Assembly (NCBI GenBank): GCA_016188115.1
Contig: JACPIK010000002.1
Coordinates: forward strand, 1,252,077-1,316,076
Length of the DNA: 64,000 nt
From: Candidatus Woesearchaeota archaeon
GTDB taxonomy: Archaea > Nanobdellota > Nanobdellia > Woesearchaeales > GW2011-AR9
Direction: 5' to 3'
A program made the translations under genes and the position numbers. The notes under the pieces were generated by a model. It was not told the DNA's origin and made no database searches. It worked only from the letters and a program-made list of their open reading frames with translations. Positions 40,778 to 49,691 of this stretch are shown here, piece by piece (the stretch's first letter is position 1; each line of letters begins with the position of its first letter).

Positions 40778-43761
40778 AAAAGGCAGTGGATAAACATACG
40801 GAAAAAACTTTAGAAACGGAGATAGTTCAACATCTCATTAACCACGGGGGCTACACTCCAAGCGACCAGAAAGACTACGATGTCACAAAAGCTCTCTTTC
40901 CCAAAACTGTACTCACGTTTCTCAAAACATCACAGCCTAAAGAGTGGGAGAAGTTAGCAAAGATTCACAAAGATAAAATTGAAGAGAAGCTCCTTGACCG
41001 TTTATGTAAAGAACTTGACCAGCGTGGCATGATTGATGTACTGCGGCATGGCCTTACTGATTATGGAGCAAAATTCAAGCTTGCTTTCTTTAAACCCACA
41101 CATGGACTCAACCCGCAAACTATTAAAGAATTTGACTTTAATGTTCTCACCGCGACACGACAAGTTCATTACAGTTCAAAAAATAAAAACTCTTTGGATA
41201 TTCTTCTCTCAATCAACGGTTTACCAGTCGCAACGGTGGAACTTAAGAATCAGTTTACGGGCCAAGATGTGACGAATTCTCAGCGTCAGTATGTTGAGGA
41301 CCGTGACCCTCAAGAACTTCTCTTTCAATTTAAGAAAAGAACTTTGGTTCATTTCTCGGTTGATACTGATATAGTACAGATGACCACAGCAATCGAGGGA
41401 AAGAAAACACGTTTCTTACCTTTTAACAAAGGCTTTGAACGGGGTGCAGGAAATCCACCTGATCCAAACGGTCATCGTACCTCGTATCTCTGGGAAGATA
41501 TTTGGGAGAGAGAAAGTTGGATGGATATTTTCCGCCGATTTATTAATCTTCAGGTAGAGGAGTTCAAAATAAACGGAGCTATCAAGAAGAAAGAAAAAAT
41601 CATTTTTCCACGCTACCACCAAATTGATGTAGTAAGAAAAATCTCTGTTCACGCCAAAAAGCATGGCATTGGCGAACATTACCTTATCCAGCATTCCGCA
41701 GGTAGCGGAAAGAGTAACTCCATTGCTTGGCTTGCCTATAATCTTCAGGGATTACATAATCAGAAAGATAAAGCGATCTTTGACACGGTGATTGTTATTT
41801 CAGATCGTCGGGTTCTTGACGACCAACTGCAAAAGACTATCTATCAATTTGACCATACGCAGGGTGTCGTACAACCTATTGACCAAGATTCAGCACAGCT
41901 CAAAGAACATCTTGAAGCTGGAACAAAGATTATTATTACAACATTACAGAAATTTCCCGTAGTTATCAAGAAGATTGCTGACTTACCAAAACGAAGTTAT
42001 GCGATCATTGTCGATGAAGCACATAGTTCTCAGGGTGGCGAGTCGTCCAAACATCTCAAAGCTGTTCTGCGAGAGCGAAGTCTGGAAGAAGCATCTAAAG
42101 ACGCAGAACAAGAAGAACGTACGGTAGAGGATGATATTATTGACTCTATGAGCGCGCGAGGAAAACAGAAAAACCTTAGCTTCTTTGCATTCACCGCAAC
42201 ACCAAAGTCAAAAACCCTCCAAGTCTTTGGAACCCCCAACGAAGATGGAAAACCAGAACCATTCCATCTCTATTCCATGCGTCAAGCTATTGAAGAAGGC
42301 TTTATTATGGATGTGTTGGATAATTATACTACCTATCAAACATTCTACCGTCTCTCCAAAGCCATTGAAGAAGACCCTAAAGTCAACAAAAAGAAAGCAA
42401 AACGTGCTATTGCGCGTTTTATGAGTCTCCATCCACACAACCTAGCACAAAAAATAGAGGTAATTGTAGAACATTTCCGTCAAGTGACTATGAAGAAAAT
42501 TGGGGGACAGGCTAAAGCAATGGTGGTAACCGCATCACGAGAACACGTTGTCAGATATAAACATGAGTTTGACAGGTATATCAAAGAGAAGAAATATACT
42601 GATCTCAGGGCGTTGGTCGCATTTTCGCAGACCGTGAAAGTTGATGGAGAAAATTACACAGAAGTTGGAATGAATGGTATTAAAGAAAAAGAGCTTCCAG
42701 CTAAATTTAACACCAGTGAGTTTCAATTATTGATTGTGGCAGATAAATATCAAACTGGCTTTGACCAACCACTTCTTCATACCATGTACGTTGATAAGAA
42801 ATTACATGGTGTCAAAGCGGTTCAAACTCTTTCTCGCCTCAATCGTACCTGCCCAGGAAAAGAGGACACGTTTGTGCTTGATTTTGTTAATAAAGAAGCG
42901 GAAATATTTGAGTCATTCCAACCCTACTATGAAAAAACCGTTCTCGCAAGTAACGCTGATCCCAACCTTCTCTATGATCTCAAATCTAAGCTCGAGGCGG
43001 TTTGTGTGACAACTGAGCAGGATATCCAGAATTTTGCACAAATTTTCTTTAATCCTCAATATTCACTGCGCGATAACGCTAAGCTCAACTCCTATATTGA
43101 CCCTGCTGTAGAACGATTTAAGAAAGTATCCATGCCCGAGGCCAGAGAAGAGTTCAAACACAATCTTATTTCATTTCTTCGTTTATACTCTTTCCTGAGT
43201 CAAGTGATGCCATTTAGTGATCCCGAACTAGAAAAGTTCTATGTGTATGGTAAGTTTCTGCTCACCAAATTACCAAAAAGAGATGCAGCGGATACTTTCA
43301 AATTAGGTGGAGAAGTTGCTCTTGAATATTATCGCTTGCAAAAAATGGGTGAGGGAAAGATTGCGCTGCACAAAAACAAAGATGGTGCCCTTAATCCAGC
43401 TTCAGAACTAGGAATGAAAAAAAGTAAAGAGGAGCAGGACAAGCTTTCAAGTATTATCAAACTTATCAACCAGCGTTATCATACAGATTGGACGGATGCC
43501 GACAAACTATTTATTGATCAATTGGAGGAAGACTCCATTGCTAACCCTCACGTTGTCTTGCAGGCCAATAGTAATCAATTGGAAAACTTTAAACATGGCT
43601 TTGCGGAGTCTTTTGTTGATGTCCTAATCAACCGTAAAGAACAAAATGAAGCTATGTTTGAGAGGATGATGGGAGATAAAGCCTTACGCGCTGATATTGA
43701 GGATTATCTGATGAGACGTGTGTATAAACGAGTGCGGGATAAGAAGAAAGCAGAGGTGTAG
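40774..43761 (+). CDS. hsdR: type I restriction endonuclease HsdR
   Basis: 995 residues. N-terminal PD-(D/E)XK nuclease with LPVATVELKNQF near 150, then the SF2 translocase: Walker A HSAGSGKSNS near 309, DEAH-type VDEAHSSQ near 412, and later motifs (FTATPKSKT, VADKYQTGFDQP, QTLSRLNRTCPGKED). The C-terminal helical domain binds the methyltransferase core. It cuts unmethylated DNA after translocation. The operon hsdM-DUF4145-hsdS-hsdR looks complete. Confidence 0.94.
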   Translation: MKKAVDKHTEKTLETEIVQHLINHGGYTPSDQKDYDVTKALFPKTVLTFLKTSQPKEWEKLAKIHKDKIEEKLLDRLCKELDQRGMIDVLRHGLTDYGAKFKLAFFKPTHGLNPQTIKEFDFNVLTATRQVHYSSKNKNSLDILLSINGLPVATVELKNQFTGQDVTNSQRQYVEDRDPQELLFQFKKRTLVHFSVDTDIVQMTTAIEGKKTRFLPFNKGFERGAGNPPDPNGHRTSYLWEDIWERESWMDIFRRFINLQVEEFKINGAIKKKEKIIFPRYHQIDVVRKISVHAKKHGIGEHYLIQHSAGSGKSNSIAWLAYNLQGLHNQKDKAIFDTVIVISDRRVLDDQLQKTIYQFDHTQGVVQPIDQDSAQLKEHLEAGTKIIITTLQKFPVVIKKIADLPKRSYAIIVDEAHSSQGGESSKHLKAVLRERSLEEASKDAEQEERTVEDDIIDSMSARGKQKNLSFFAFTATPKSKTLQVFGTPNEDGKPEPFHLYSMRQAIEEGFIMDVLDNYTTYQTFYRLSKAIEEDPKVNKKKAKRAIARFMSLHPHNLAQKIEVIVEHFRQVTMKKIGGQAKAMVVTASREHVVRYKHEFDRYIKEKKYTDLRALVAFSQTVKVDGENYTEVGMNGIKEKELPAKFNTSEFQLLIVADKYQTGFDQPLLHTMYVDKKLHGVKAVQTLSRLNRTCPGKEDTFVLDFVNKEAEIFESFQPYYEKTVLASNADPNLLYDLKSKLEAVCVTTEQDIQNFAQIFFNPQYSLRDNAKLNSYIDPAVERFKKVSMPEAREEFKHNLISFLRLYSFLSQVMPFSDPELEKFYVYGKFLLTKLPKRDAADTFKLGGEVALEYYRLQKMGEGKIALHKNKDGALNPASELGMKKSKEEQDKLSSIIKLINQRYHTDWTDADKLFIDQLEEDSIANPHVVLQANSNQLENFKHGFAESFVDVLINRKEQNEAMFERMMGDKALRADIEDYLMRRVYKRVRDKKKAEV

Positions 43762-43769
43762 GTACATAT

Positions 43770-45233
43770 TTATACGTTGCTCAGATTCTCTAATTCTTTC
43801 ACAATCCAAACCATCCCTTCCGTATCTAGTCCGCAATATGCCAGCAAGTCTTGTCGTATCTTCGCTTTCTGCTCAACACTCAATGCTCCAAAGACCATTT
43901 CACAATAGGAAACGGAAGCATCTCCACCATTATTGATATCCAAATTTTTATAATTCTTCCCTGTCAATGCAGGCAATACTTCTTTGATCGAACAACTGCC
44001 CTGCTGTGCTGGATTATAATAATCAAAGTTACGGAATGGAATAATGAGATCAACGATACGAACAACAATTTCTTCAACCCACCCAGCATGCGCAGGAAAC
44101 GCTACCGCCAACTCCCGTAAGCGTGCAATCTCAAATGATTGATTAAAGACAATGATAGTACCACTTGGTTTGATTGATTTCTTTAACCGCTCAATAAATT
44201 TCTCTCGCGGATCATGAGCGTCATCATGCAAATAATACAGATGTTCAACCGTTTTTCCATCGTCAATATGAACGCTGAATTGAAATGGAACCTGCTGATA
44301 GGGTTTTGTACCAGAATAGAAGGGAATCGCCGCATTAAATGTTTCAAAGTCGAGATAATGAATGGGGTATGTAAGATCATTGAGAAATGTGGATATCCCA
44401 GCAGAGTTGATATGGGGTGAACCAGACAGGGCACATTTCTTCTGAATATGTTGTTTGTCCGTAAGTTTAAACTCAGCAGGAATGTCTTGAATTTTAATAA
44501 CTTCAGCTTGAAATAATTCCAGTGATTTTTTCCCACCGTAGTAAAGCTCAAAGACATGACCTTCTGGGAGAAAATTCCAACAATCTTCGGATTTGCACTC
44601 AAACCCTTTTTGACAGCCATTGCCAATGTGTACTTTAGGCGGTTGTGGATTATTGATAATAGCAAGCATAGCAGAAATACGTTCTTCAATTCCTACACCT
44701 GTCTCATTAACTTGCTGCGTCACGTCCTCTGCAATAAGAAGCTGTGTAGCTTCAATATGACCATTACGCACATAGGTTTTGTTAATGTGCATGACAAAGC
44801 AGTTGCGGATACGTAAACCCGCTTTGCTATACACATATTTTTGGAATGAGACATCGTGAATATGCTCTTCTTTCACTTCTGTGGAGCTTTTTACCTCCAC
44901 AACGTCCCATTCGTCTGTTCCAACTGGAAGAAGAATATCTGCGCGTGCAAAGAGGTTGTCAACCAAGAAACCAGCTTCAAAAAGAGTTTTTCTACCAGGA
45001 AGCATTTCTTTCGTTTTGAGAATATTACGTGTAAACTCTTTGGGATCGTCTGGCAAATCAATTCCATCGGGATATAACTCTTTTGCAAGCGTACCTATCG
45101 CCTTTCCCTGGTCGATCTTATATTGCGTTGCAGCATCATTCTCGGGAATTTTGTCCAAATCGTGAAACATCATCCATAAATAACGCGGACAGGATAATCC
45201 GATAATGTATTTGGACTTTGTGAGCAATGGCAT
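43770..45233 (-). CDS. Cas4-like/DUF2779 nuclease
   Basis: 487 residues. N-terminal Cas4-like part: GLSCPRYLWMMFHDL near 13-27, then EWDVVEVKSSTEVKEEHI near 110 (catalytic EVK). The C-terminal DUF2779 part begins IHYLDFETFNAAIPFY near 290, an RNase H-like exonuclease opening (Asp and Glu). DUF2779 proteins join a PD-(D/E)XK nuclease to such an exonuclease. No CRISPR repeats are visible here, so a stand-alone defence or repair role is likely. It ends convergently nine bases after hsdR. Confidence 0.83.
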   Translation of the reverse strand: MPLLTKSKYIIGLSCPRYLWMMFHDLDKIPENDAATQYKIDQGKAIGTLAKELYPDGIDLPDDPKEFTRNILKTKEMLPGRKTLFEAGFLVDNLFARADILLPVGTDEWDVVEVKSSTEVKEEHIHDVSFQKYVYSKAGLRIRNCFVMHINKTYVRNGHIEATQLLIAEDVTQQVNETGVGIEERISAMLAIINNPQPPKVHIGNGCQKGFECKSEDCWNFLPEGHVFELYYGGKKSLELFQAEVIKIQDIPAEFKLTDKQHIQKKCALSGSPHINSAGISTFLNDLTYPIHYLDFETFNAAIPFYSGTKPYQQVPFQFSVHIDDGKTVEHLYYLHDDAHDPREKFIERLKKSIKPSGTIIVFNQSFEIARLRELAVAFPAHAGWVEEIVVRIVDLIIPFRNFDYYNPAQQGSCSIKEVLPALTGKNYKNLDINNGGDASVSYCEMVFGALSVEQKAKIRQDLLAYCGLDTEGMVWIVKELENLSNV

Positions 45234-45281
45234 TCCTGGCTATGAAAGTACCATTAATTAAAAAACCATCTTAAAATTAGA

Positions 45282-46562
45282 TTAAGGAGAAATTACCATG
45301 GCATTTTTACGTACAAGCTCCAATATTGGTTCAAATTCTTGTAATGTCACCTTTATTTCTGTTAATAATTTCTCTTTATCCTGAAGAATAGGGTCGCCAC
45401 GTGGTATCTCGCGCGACAAATGAATTCCTGGCAAAGCGGGACGTGGCATTCGACAAAGTATCTGTCGCACATATTCAATATCTTCTTGAGCTGTAATCTG
45501 ATCTGTTCGTAAGGTGAAAATCTTTTTCCATTCCTCATTGCCTGGCATGATTCTATCTCCATAGCGTGGTACTCTTTGAGAGATGTTGAGAATTGATTTG
45601 TGCTGAACATTCCGTTTTGCTTCAGTCTGACTTAGTCGTTTAAAGAATGCCAACCCAGCTTTGGAATTTTCGAGATTCTGATTAAATACGCCAATTGGAG
45701 AATTCTTACTATCTGCCCCTCCATTGCGAATGACTGCCGTGATCTTGAAAACACTGCTGTTGATCTCTAACGTGAAATTGCATTGCTGAAAACTTTGTCC
45801 TTCAGGAACATTTTCTTTTTGAATTGCAACCCACGATGTAGTGTCTTTAGTGATAATTTTGGGAATGTTTCCTACAAAAACATTTTGATAGCCGGCAACG
45901 CAATCTTTCACTGATTCTGCTAACGATTCCATCTTCTTCTTTAAGATAGGAAGATAATATTTGTTATAATCAACGAAAAAATCAAAATCATCATCACGAA
46001 ATCCATTAAACTCTGTCAACGTAACCACCTCAAGATATTCTACAAACTGATTTAATAAAATCGCAACATGTGCAAGTTTTTTCTCATTCTTGATTTTGCG
46101 ATAGATTAAATTTGTAATATTGTGAACTTGACTCCATGTCAGAAAACGTATTCGTTCATCATGAAGAGTTTGAATTTTTTGATAGTCTTGAATATGATTC
46201 GTAAGAACAAGCAGAACATCACCCTCTTCAAGAAAGTTCAAGTGTCGTGAAAGCTGATCTAAATCTAACAAAGCCTGGACTTTGGACTCGATGAATACTT
46301 TTCGCGCATTCAGATTAATCAATGCGTCAGGTCTGCTTCCTGTTCCCTGTATTTGCAGTCTAAACGAGAGAGAAGATGATAATGGAACTTTGATGGACTG
46401 TAAGAGGCTACGTAAGACCTCGTGAAAGTTTACATTATGGCAGTATTCTAGGACATTGATGAGGCTCTTGGTTGTGTTATCTTCAACTTGAATATCTTGT
46501 GTACTCTCGTTTGAACTTGGTCCTCGGTAGTAAAAGAATATGTTTTGGTGAGGGTCTTTCAT
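45282..46562 (-). CDS. PD-(D/E)XK family protein
   Basis: 426 residues. Residues about 75-100 show the nuclease core: SRPDALINLNARKVFIESKV (Asp, then E-S-K). Further parts (VTLTEFNGFRDDDFDFFVDY) do not match a family that I know. The first 70 residues hold a long helix. It is likely a DNA nuclease of the defence island. A TTATATAAAA box about 35 nt before the ATG is a good promoter. It is transcribed in the same direction as the DUF2779 gene. Confidence 0.75.
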   Translation of the reverse strand: MKDPHQNIFFYYRGPSSNESTQDIQVEDNTTKSLINVLEYCHNVNFHEVLRSLLQSIKVPLSSSLSFRLQIQGTGSRPDALINLNARKVFIESKVQALLDLDQLSRHLNFLEEGDVLLVLTNHIQDYQKIQTLHDERIRFLTWSQVHNITNLIYRKIKNEKKLAHVAILLNQFVEYLEVVTLTEFNGFRDDDFDFFVDYNKYYLPILKKKMESLAESVKDCVAGYQNVFVGNIPKIITKDTTSWVAIQKENVPEGQSFQQCNFTLEINSSVFKITAVIRNGGADSKNSPIGVFNQNLENSKAGLAFFKRLSQTEAKRNVQHKSILNISQRVPRYGDRIMPGNEEWKKIFTLRTDQITAQEDIEYVRQILCRMPRPALPGIHLSREIPRGDPILQDKEKLLTEIKVTLQEFEPILELVRKNAMVISP

Positions 46563-46637
46563 TATGCCAACGAGAAGAAGAGTGTTATTTTTATATAAGC
46601 TTTAGGGCAACATTTAGTCTGTATTTTGGTAGAGGTC

Positions 46638-47165
46638 TTAATCTTTCTTAATCTTCTCATAGTTCTTGGATTTCTTTTTCAAATTTCTTGGACTTAAACC
46701 AGAAATCAATTGATCTTTTTCTACAGAATGTAGTGCCACAAGCGTCTGTGACCGTTGAATAAATGGCAATTCGCGAAGCTTACTAACCTGCTCATTAAGA
46801 TGATTAATATCTTTAACATGATAGCGTAAAACAATATCTGCCTGACCAGCAACAGTGCTAATGTGGCTAATAAATGGACATTCTTTGGCAATCATTTCAG
46901 CCGCTTCGTGACCTTGGATTTTGAGATTACGTAATTTATCAGTATCAAGAGAAACAAGCAGAAAAGCAACGGTGTTCCAACCAACTTTATGATAATTAAC
47001 ACGAGCTGAATAATGATAAATGTATTTTTCGTCTTCCAATCGTTTAAGTTTGTTAAAAACGGTCCCAATAGGAATGCCAGTCATCTCAGCAATCTTACGA
47101 TGCGGGAGCTTTCCATTCTCTCGCACAATGTCTAATATTTCTAAATCTCGATCGTCTAGCTCCAT
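46638..47165 (-). CDS. Lrp/AsnC-family transcription regulator
   Basis: 175 residues from the ATG at 47165 (MELDDRDLEILDIVREN); a TTG at 47183 is less likely because TTTATATATT at 47190-47199 lies 28 nt before 47165. HTH KLPHRKIAEMTGIPIGTVFNKLKRLE, then an RAM-like ligand domain (VAFLLVSLDTDKL, IAKECPFISHISTVAGQADIVLRYHVKD). A basic tail ends the protein. It is the only clear classical regulator inside the element. Confidence 0.86.
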   Translation of the reverse strand: MELDDRDLEILDIVRENGKLPHRKIAEMTGIPIGTVFNKLKRLEDEKYIYHYSARVNYHKVGWNTVAFLLVSLDTDKLRNLKIQGHEAAEMIAKECPFISHISTVAGQADIVLRYHVKDINHLNEQVSKLRELPFIQRSQTLVALHSVEKDQLISGLSPRNLKKKSKNYEKIKKD

Positions 47166-47545
47166 TTTTGTTACTACGTTCAAGTAATATATAAATATTT
47201 GCCTAAAATGTTCAGAATCTGAGGTTTTGGAGCGTCAAAAAAAGAGCATCTGCTTATTTTTTGATGCAACAGCTATATTAACCCCTGCCGCGAATTTATT
47301 GTAACGGGATGGTGATGAGAACGAGTGCCAAGCGTCTTTGCTTGGGGTGTATTGATCCCGTATGCAGAAAAAAATCTTAGAATGGACATCAAACGTCCAG
47401 TACAGAAAAGGAACCCCGTACGTGTGCCTCATTAAGCACTTAGGTAAAGAACATATTCTCAAAGTAACTAATACGCTAACGTGTAAATTAATGCTTATCG
47501 AAGGAAAACTAAAAGTAGTGATTGACTTAGAATGACGGAGTGAAT
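47166..47545. other. 380-bp stretch without a certain gene
   Basis: Holds the Lrp promoter, a hairpin CCAAGC/GCTTGG at about 47330-47347 and one possible small reading frame (47362-47535). No tRNA, no repeat array and no strong coding signal are seen on either strand otherwise. Confidence 0.5.
47362..47535 (+). CDS. possible 57-residue basic protein
   Basis: ATG at 47362, about 12 nt after GGGGTG, reads MQKKILEWTSNVQYRKGTPY, then a beta-like stretch (LIKHLGKEHILKVTN) and ends ...KVVIDLE at TGA 47535. The basic, strand-rich composition resembles a small DNA-binding fold but no family is recognised. The frame could be chance in AT-rich sequence. Confidence 0.3.
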   Translation: MQKKILEWTSNVQYRKGTPYVCLIKHLGKEHILKVTNTLTCKLMLIEGKLKVVIDLE

Positions 47546-48460
47546 TTACTCTCGTTTCCAATTAAAAATTAATTGTTGGTAATTTTTCTTCAAGGTACCA
47601 GATCTTTCAATCTTAAGTAATACATGGCATATCTCTGCTAATAAACCATCAATAGAAGATTCTATATCTATGTTATCATTATTTAACCTAAATACAAATT
47701 CATTGAGAAAGTTGAATAAACCAGCAAGGTCTTTTTTGAACGAGCTAACGGGATACTCTTTCCCATTTGACTCGAAAATCTTTTTCTGTTTTATGTCGTA
47801 GTACATGCTAGCATGTGATAATCGATTTCGAACAAAGTGGTTTGAACTGAGAATGGAATTCTTCTTGTCAGAAATCAATTCAGCTAGATATAAAGCGTCA
47901 ATAGTAGTTCCTATCTCTGGATGTTTGCCATTCTTAAACCCAGCCAGAAAATGCTTAAATCTCGATTCTTTGTCTATTTTTTCTTTTTTTAAGTATGCCT
48001 CAAGAAACTCAGAGATATACTTGTTTGTCAATTCTAATAGATTTACGTAAGACCAAAGTAATATCGAGACGCGGAGAGAATTTTTCATCCTCATTCCTCT
48101 TTTTCTGAGTTTCTTTTCTAATCGTTTTAAATCATCCAAAACAGTTGATACCTGTAATAGATTTCCCGAGATCTCAAAGAAGAGGCAAGGGTCTTCTAAT
48201 TTTACTTTAGTGAGAGCGATAATTAATTTTTCGTCAGTTTCTGAAACTTTTCCTCTTTTTTCTATGTTATGTGATATGATTTTTAATGGTTTTAAATCAT
48301 AAAAATTTTTGAAATTGCGGTAAAAAACAAGAGCTTTCAGGGGCACACCACTTTCCAAAGCATTATTAAGATTTTTTACCCCAGTGGAATTAAGAAAACA
48401 TAGAGGGATTCGGAATTGCCTCTTTGTTTGAATTTTCTTAATTATATTGTCAACGAGCAT
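47546..48460 (-). CDS. HEPN-like protein, uncharacterised
   Basis: 304 residues, mostly helical and Lys/Leu-rich. Near residues 208-216 is FVRNRLSHASMYYD; RNRLSH fits the Rx4H motif of HEPN ribonucleases and lies in a helical context (LRVSILLWSYVNLLELTNKYI before it). HEPN proteins are frequent toxins and defence effectors. No partner nucleotidyltransferase is next to it, so it is either stand-alone or only HEPN-like. The rest shows no known domain. Confidence 0.6.
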   Translation of the reverse strand: MLVDNIIKKIQTKRQFRIPLCFLNSTGVKNLNNALESGVPLKALVFYRNFKNFYDLKPLKIISHNIEKRGKVSETDEKLIIALTKVKLEDPCLFFEISGNLLQVSTVLDDLKRLEKKLRKRGMRMKNSLRVSILLWSYVNLLELTNKYISEFLEAYLKKEKIDKESRFKHFLAGFKNGKHPEIGTTIDALYLAELISDKKNSILSSNHFVRNRLSHASMYYDIKQKKIFESNGKEYPVSSFKKDLAGLFNFLNEFVFRLNNDNIDIESSIDGLLAEICHVLLKIERSGTLKKNYQQLIFNWKRE

Positions 48461-48600
48461 TTAACAAACACAAAGTGAATTGGTTTATATTAAGTTAACT
48501 CGCAAAAAAACAAGAGAGAAATGATGTGAATTTTCACATCATTTGGGATACACTTTTGCTGTGGGTTACAAATAAATAATATTGTTCTTCTTATTTTTTT

Positions 48601-49302
48601 ATGCAGGTAAACACCATTCACCACATGGATGCGTTTAAAGGACTAGCGCAACTGGAGGACAATTCTGTCGACCTTATTGTAACTGATCCACCCTACAATA
48701 TTGCTAGTCCTAAGAAACTCACCAAGATTGGAAACAAAATCACCTCAACACAGGAAGCTTGGGGAGAGTGGGATGTCTTTCATCCGTTTGATTATGACCT
48801 CTTCATTATGAGAATCATCTCAGAGTGCTATCGTGTGCTCAAAGAAGGTGGCTCGTTCTATATGTTTACGGCAAATGAAGATAATGGCTACTTCATTCGC
48901 AAAGCACTACAGCGTGGCTTCACGTTACGTAATATGCTCTCTATTGTAAAAATAAACCCGCTTCCTAGCTTTCATAAATCAAATTGGAGACATGGCTTTG
49001 AGTTATGTATGTATCTTACCAAAGGCAAACCAACTACATTCAACTTTATTTCTCAACAGGAATGTGTAAATTATTACCAACACACATTAGGAAAGAAACA
49101 CAGCAAACACCCTACCGAGAAACCACTTAACCTTATCAAACGGCTTATTGAGGTAAGTTCGCAGAAAGATAATTTAGTTTTAGACCCATTCATGGGAAGC
49201 GGCACCACCGCCGTTGCAGCCGCCACATTACAGCGCAATTTTGTTGGCTTTGAACTTAACCCTGATTATATTTTGATGGCACAGAGGCGGCTTAATGGTT
49301 AA
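48601..49302 (+). CDS. DNA methyltransferase (N4-C/N6-A, type II-like)
   Basis: 233 residues. Catalytic DLIVTDPPYNIAS near 24-36 (DPPY), and the S-adenosylmethionine motif DPFMGSGTTAVAA near 194-206, in the order of beta-class enzymes. GGSFYMFTANEDNGYFIR lies between. No cognate endonuclease is directly next to it. It could protect the element DNA or regulate. AAATAAATAATA about 28 nt before the ATG suggests a leaderless message. It overlaps the next gene by eight bases. Confidence 0.9.
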   Translation: MQVNTIHHMDAFKGLAQLEDNSVDLIVTDPPYNIASPKKLTKIGNKITSTQEAWGEWDVFHPFDYDLFIMRIISECYRVLKEGGSFYMFTANEDNGYFIRKALQRGFTLRNMLSIVKINPLPSFHKSNWRHGFELCMYLTKGKPTTFNFISQQECVNYYQHTLGKKHSKHPTEKPLNLIKRLIEVSSQKDNLVLDPFMGSGTTAVAAATLQRNFVGFELNPDYILMAQRRLNG

Positions 49303-49498
49303 TTCACGGCGTATTGAAGTGCGAGTTCGAAAACAAGAACACGAACGTATCGTCAACGCTGCTGAATCTAGAGGGTTTAAAACCATTGCCGCATATCTTC
49401 GCTGGTTGTCGCTGGATAATGGCTTAGCAATTGAAGAAAAAATTCTAGAAACGAACCGGTTGTGCATTCAAATTCTCGAAATTTTAAAGCGAAAATAA
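49295..49498 (+). CDS. ribbon-helix-helix-like DNA-binding protein
   Basis: 67 residues. RRIEVRVRKQEHERIVNAAESRGFKTIAAYLRWL has a basic beta strand followed by two helices, the ribbon-helix-helix plan, and IEEKILETNRLCIQILEIL adds a helix. Such proteins repress mobile-element promoters or assist mobilisation. It overlaps the methyltransferase gene by eight bases and is the last gene of the element before the right end. Confidence 0.7.
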   Translation: MVNSRRIEVRVRKQEHERIVNAAESRGFKTIAAYLRWLSLDNGLAIEEKILETNRLCIQILEILKRK

Positions 49499-49691
49499 AG
49501 CGTAAAGCGCACCACAAGGTATTTTTCCAACGGTAAAAGAACCGGGAATACACGCCACAAGGACAAGATATTTAAGCATTGTAAGCAATTCTTCCACTTA
49601 ATACGCATTAACGGTATTTACAATGAATCCCTTGGGCTGCCGAGAATATTTTCGATTTTTCGACAGATCAATGGTGCAGTAGGCGCCAAAA
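49499..49691. other. right-end region of the element, no gene
   Basis: Contains inverted AACGGTAA/AACGGTA motifs (49529-49536, 49610-49616), repeated CCACAAGG (49511 and 49555) and the junction before the start of the TctA-family gene. No reading frame of note. Confidence 0.5.

Noticed and set aside
47166-47183. TTG start of the Lrp-family gene
   Set aside because: TATA box spacing and the family length favour the ATG at 47165.
47235-47561. 108-residue reading frame on the minus strand
   Set aside because: Low-complexity, Ser/Phe/Cys-rich translation with no start signal, in a region with a better (still weak) small frame on the plus strand.
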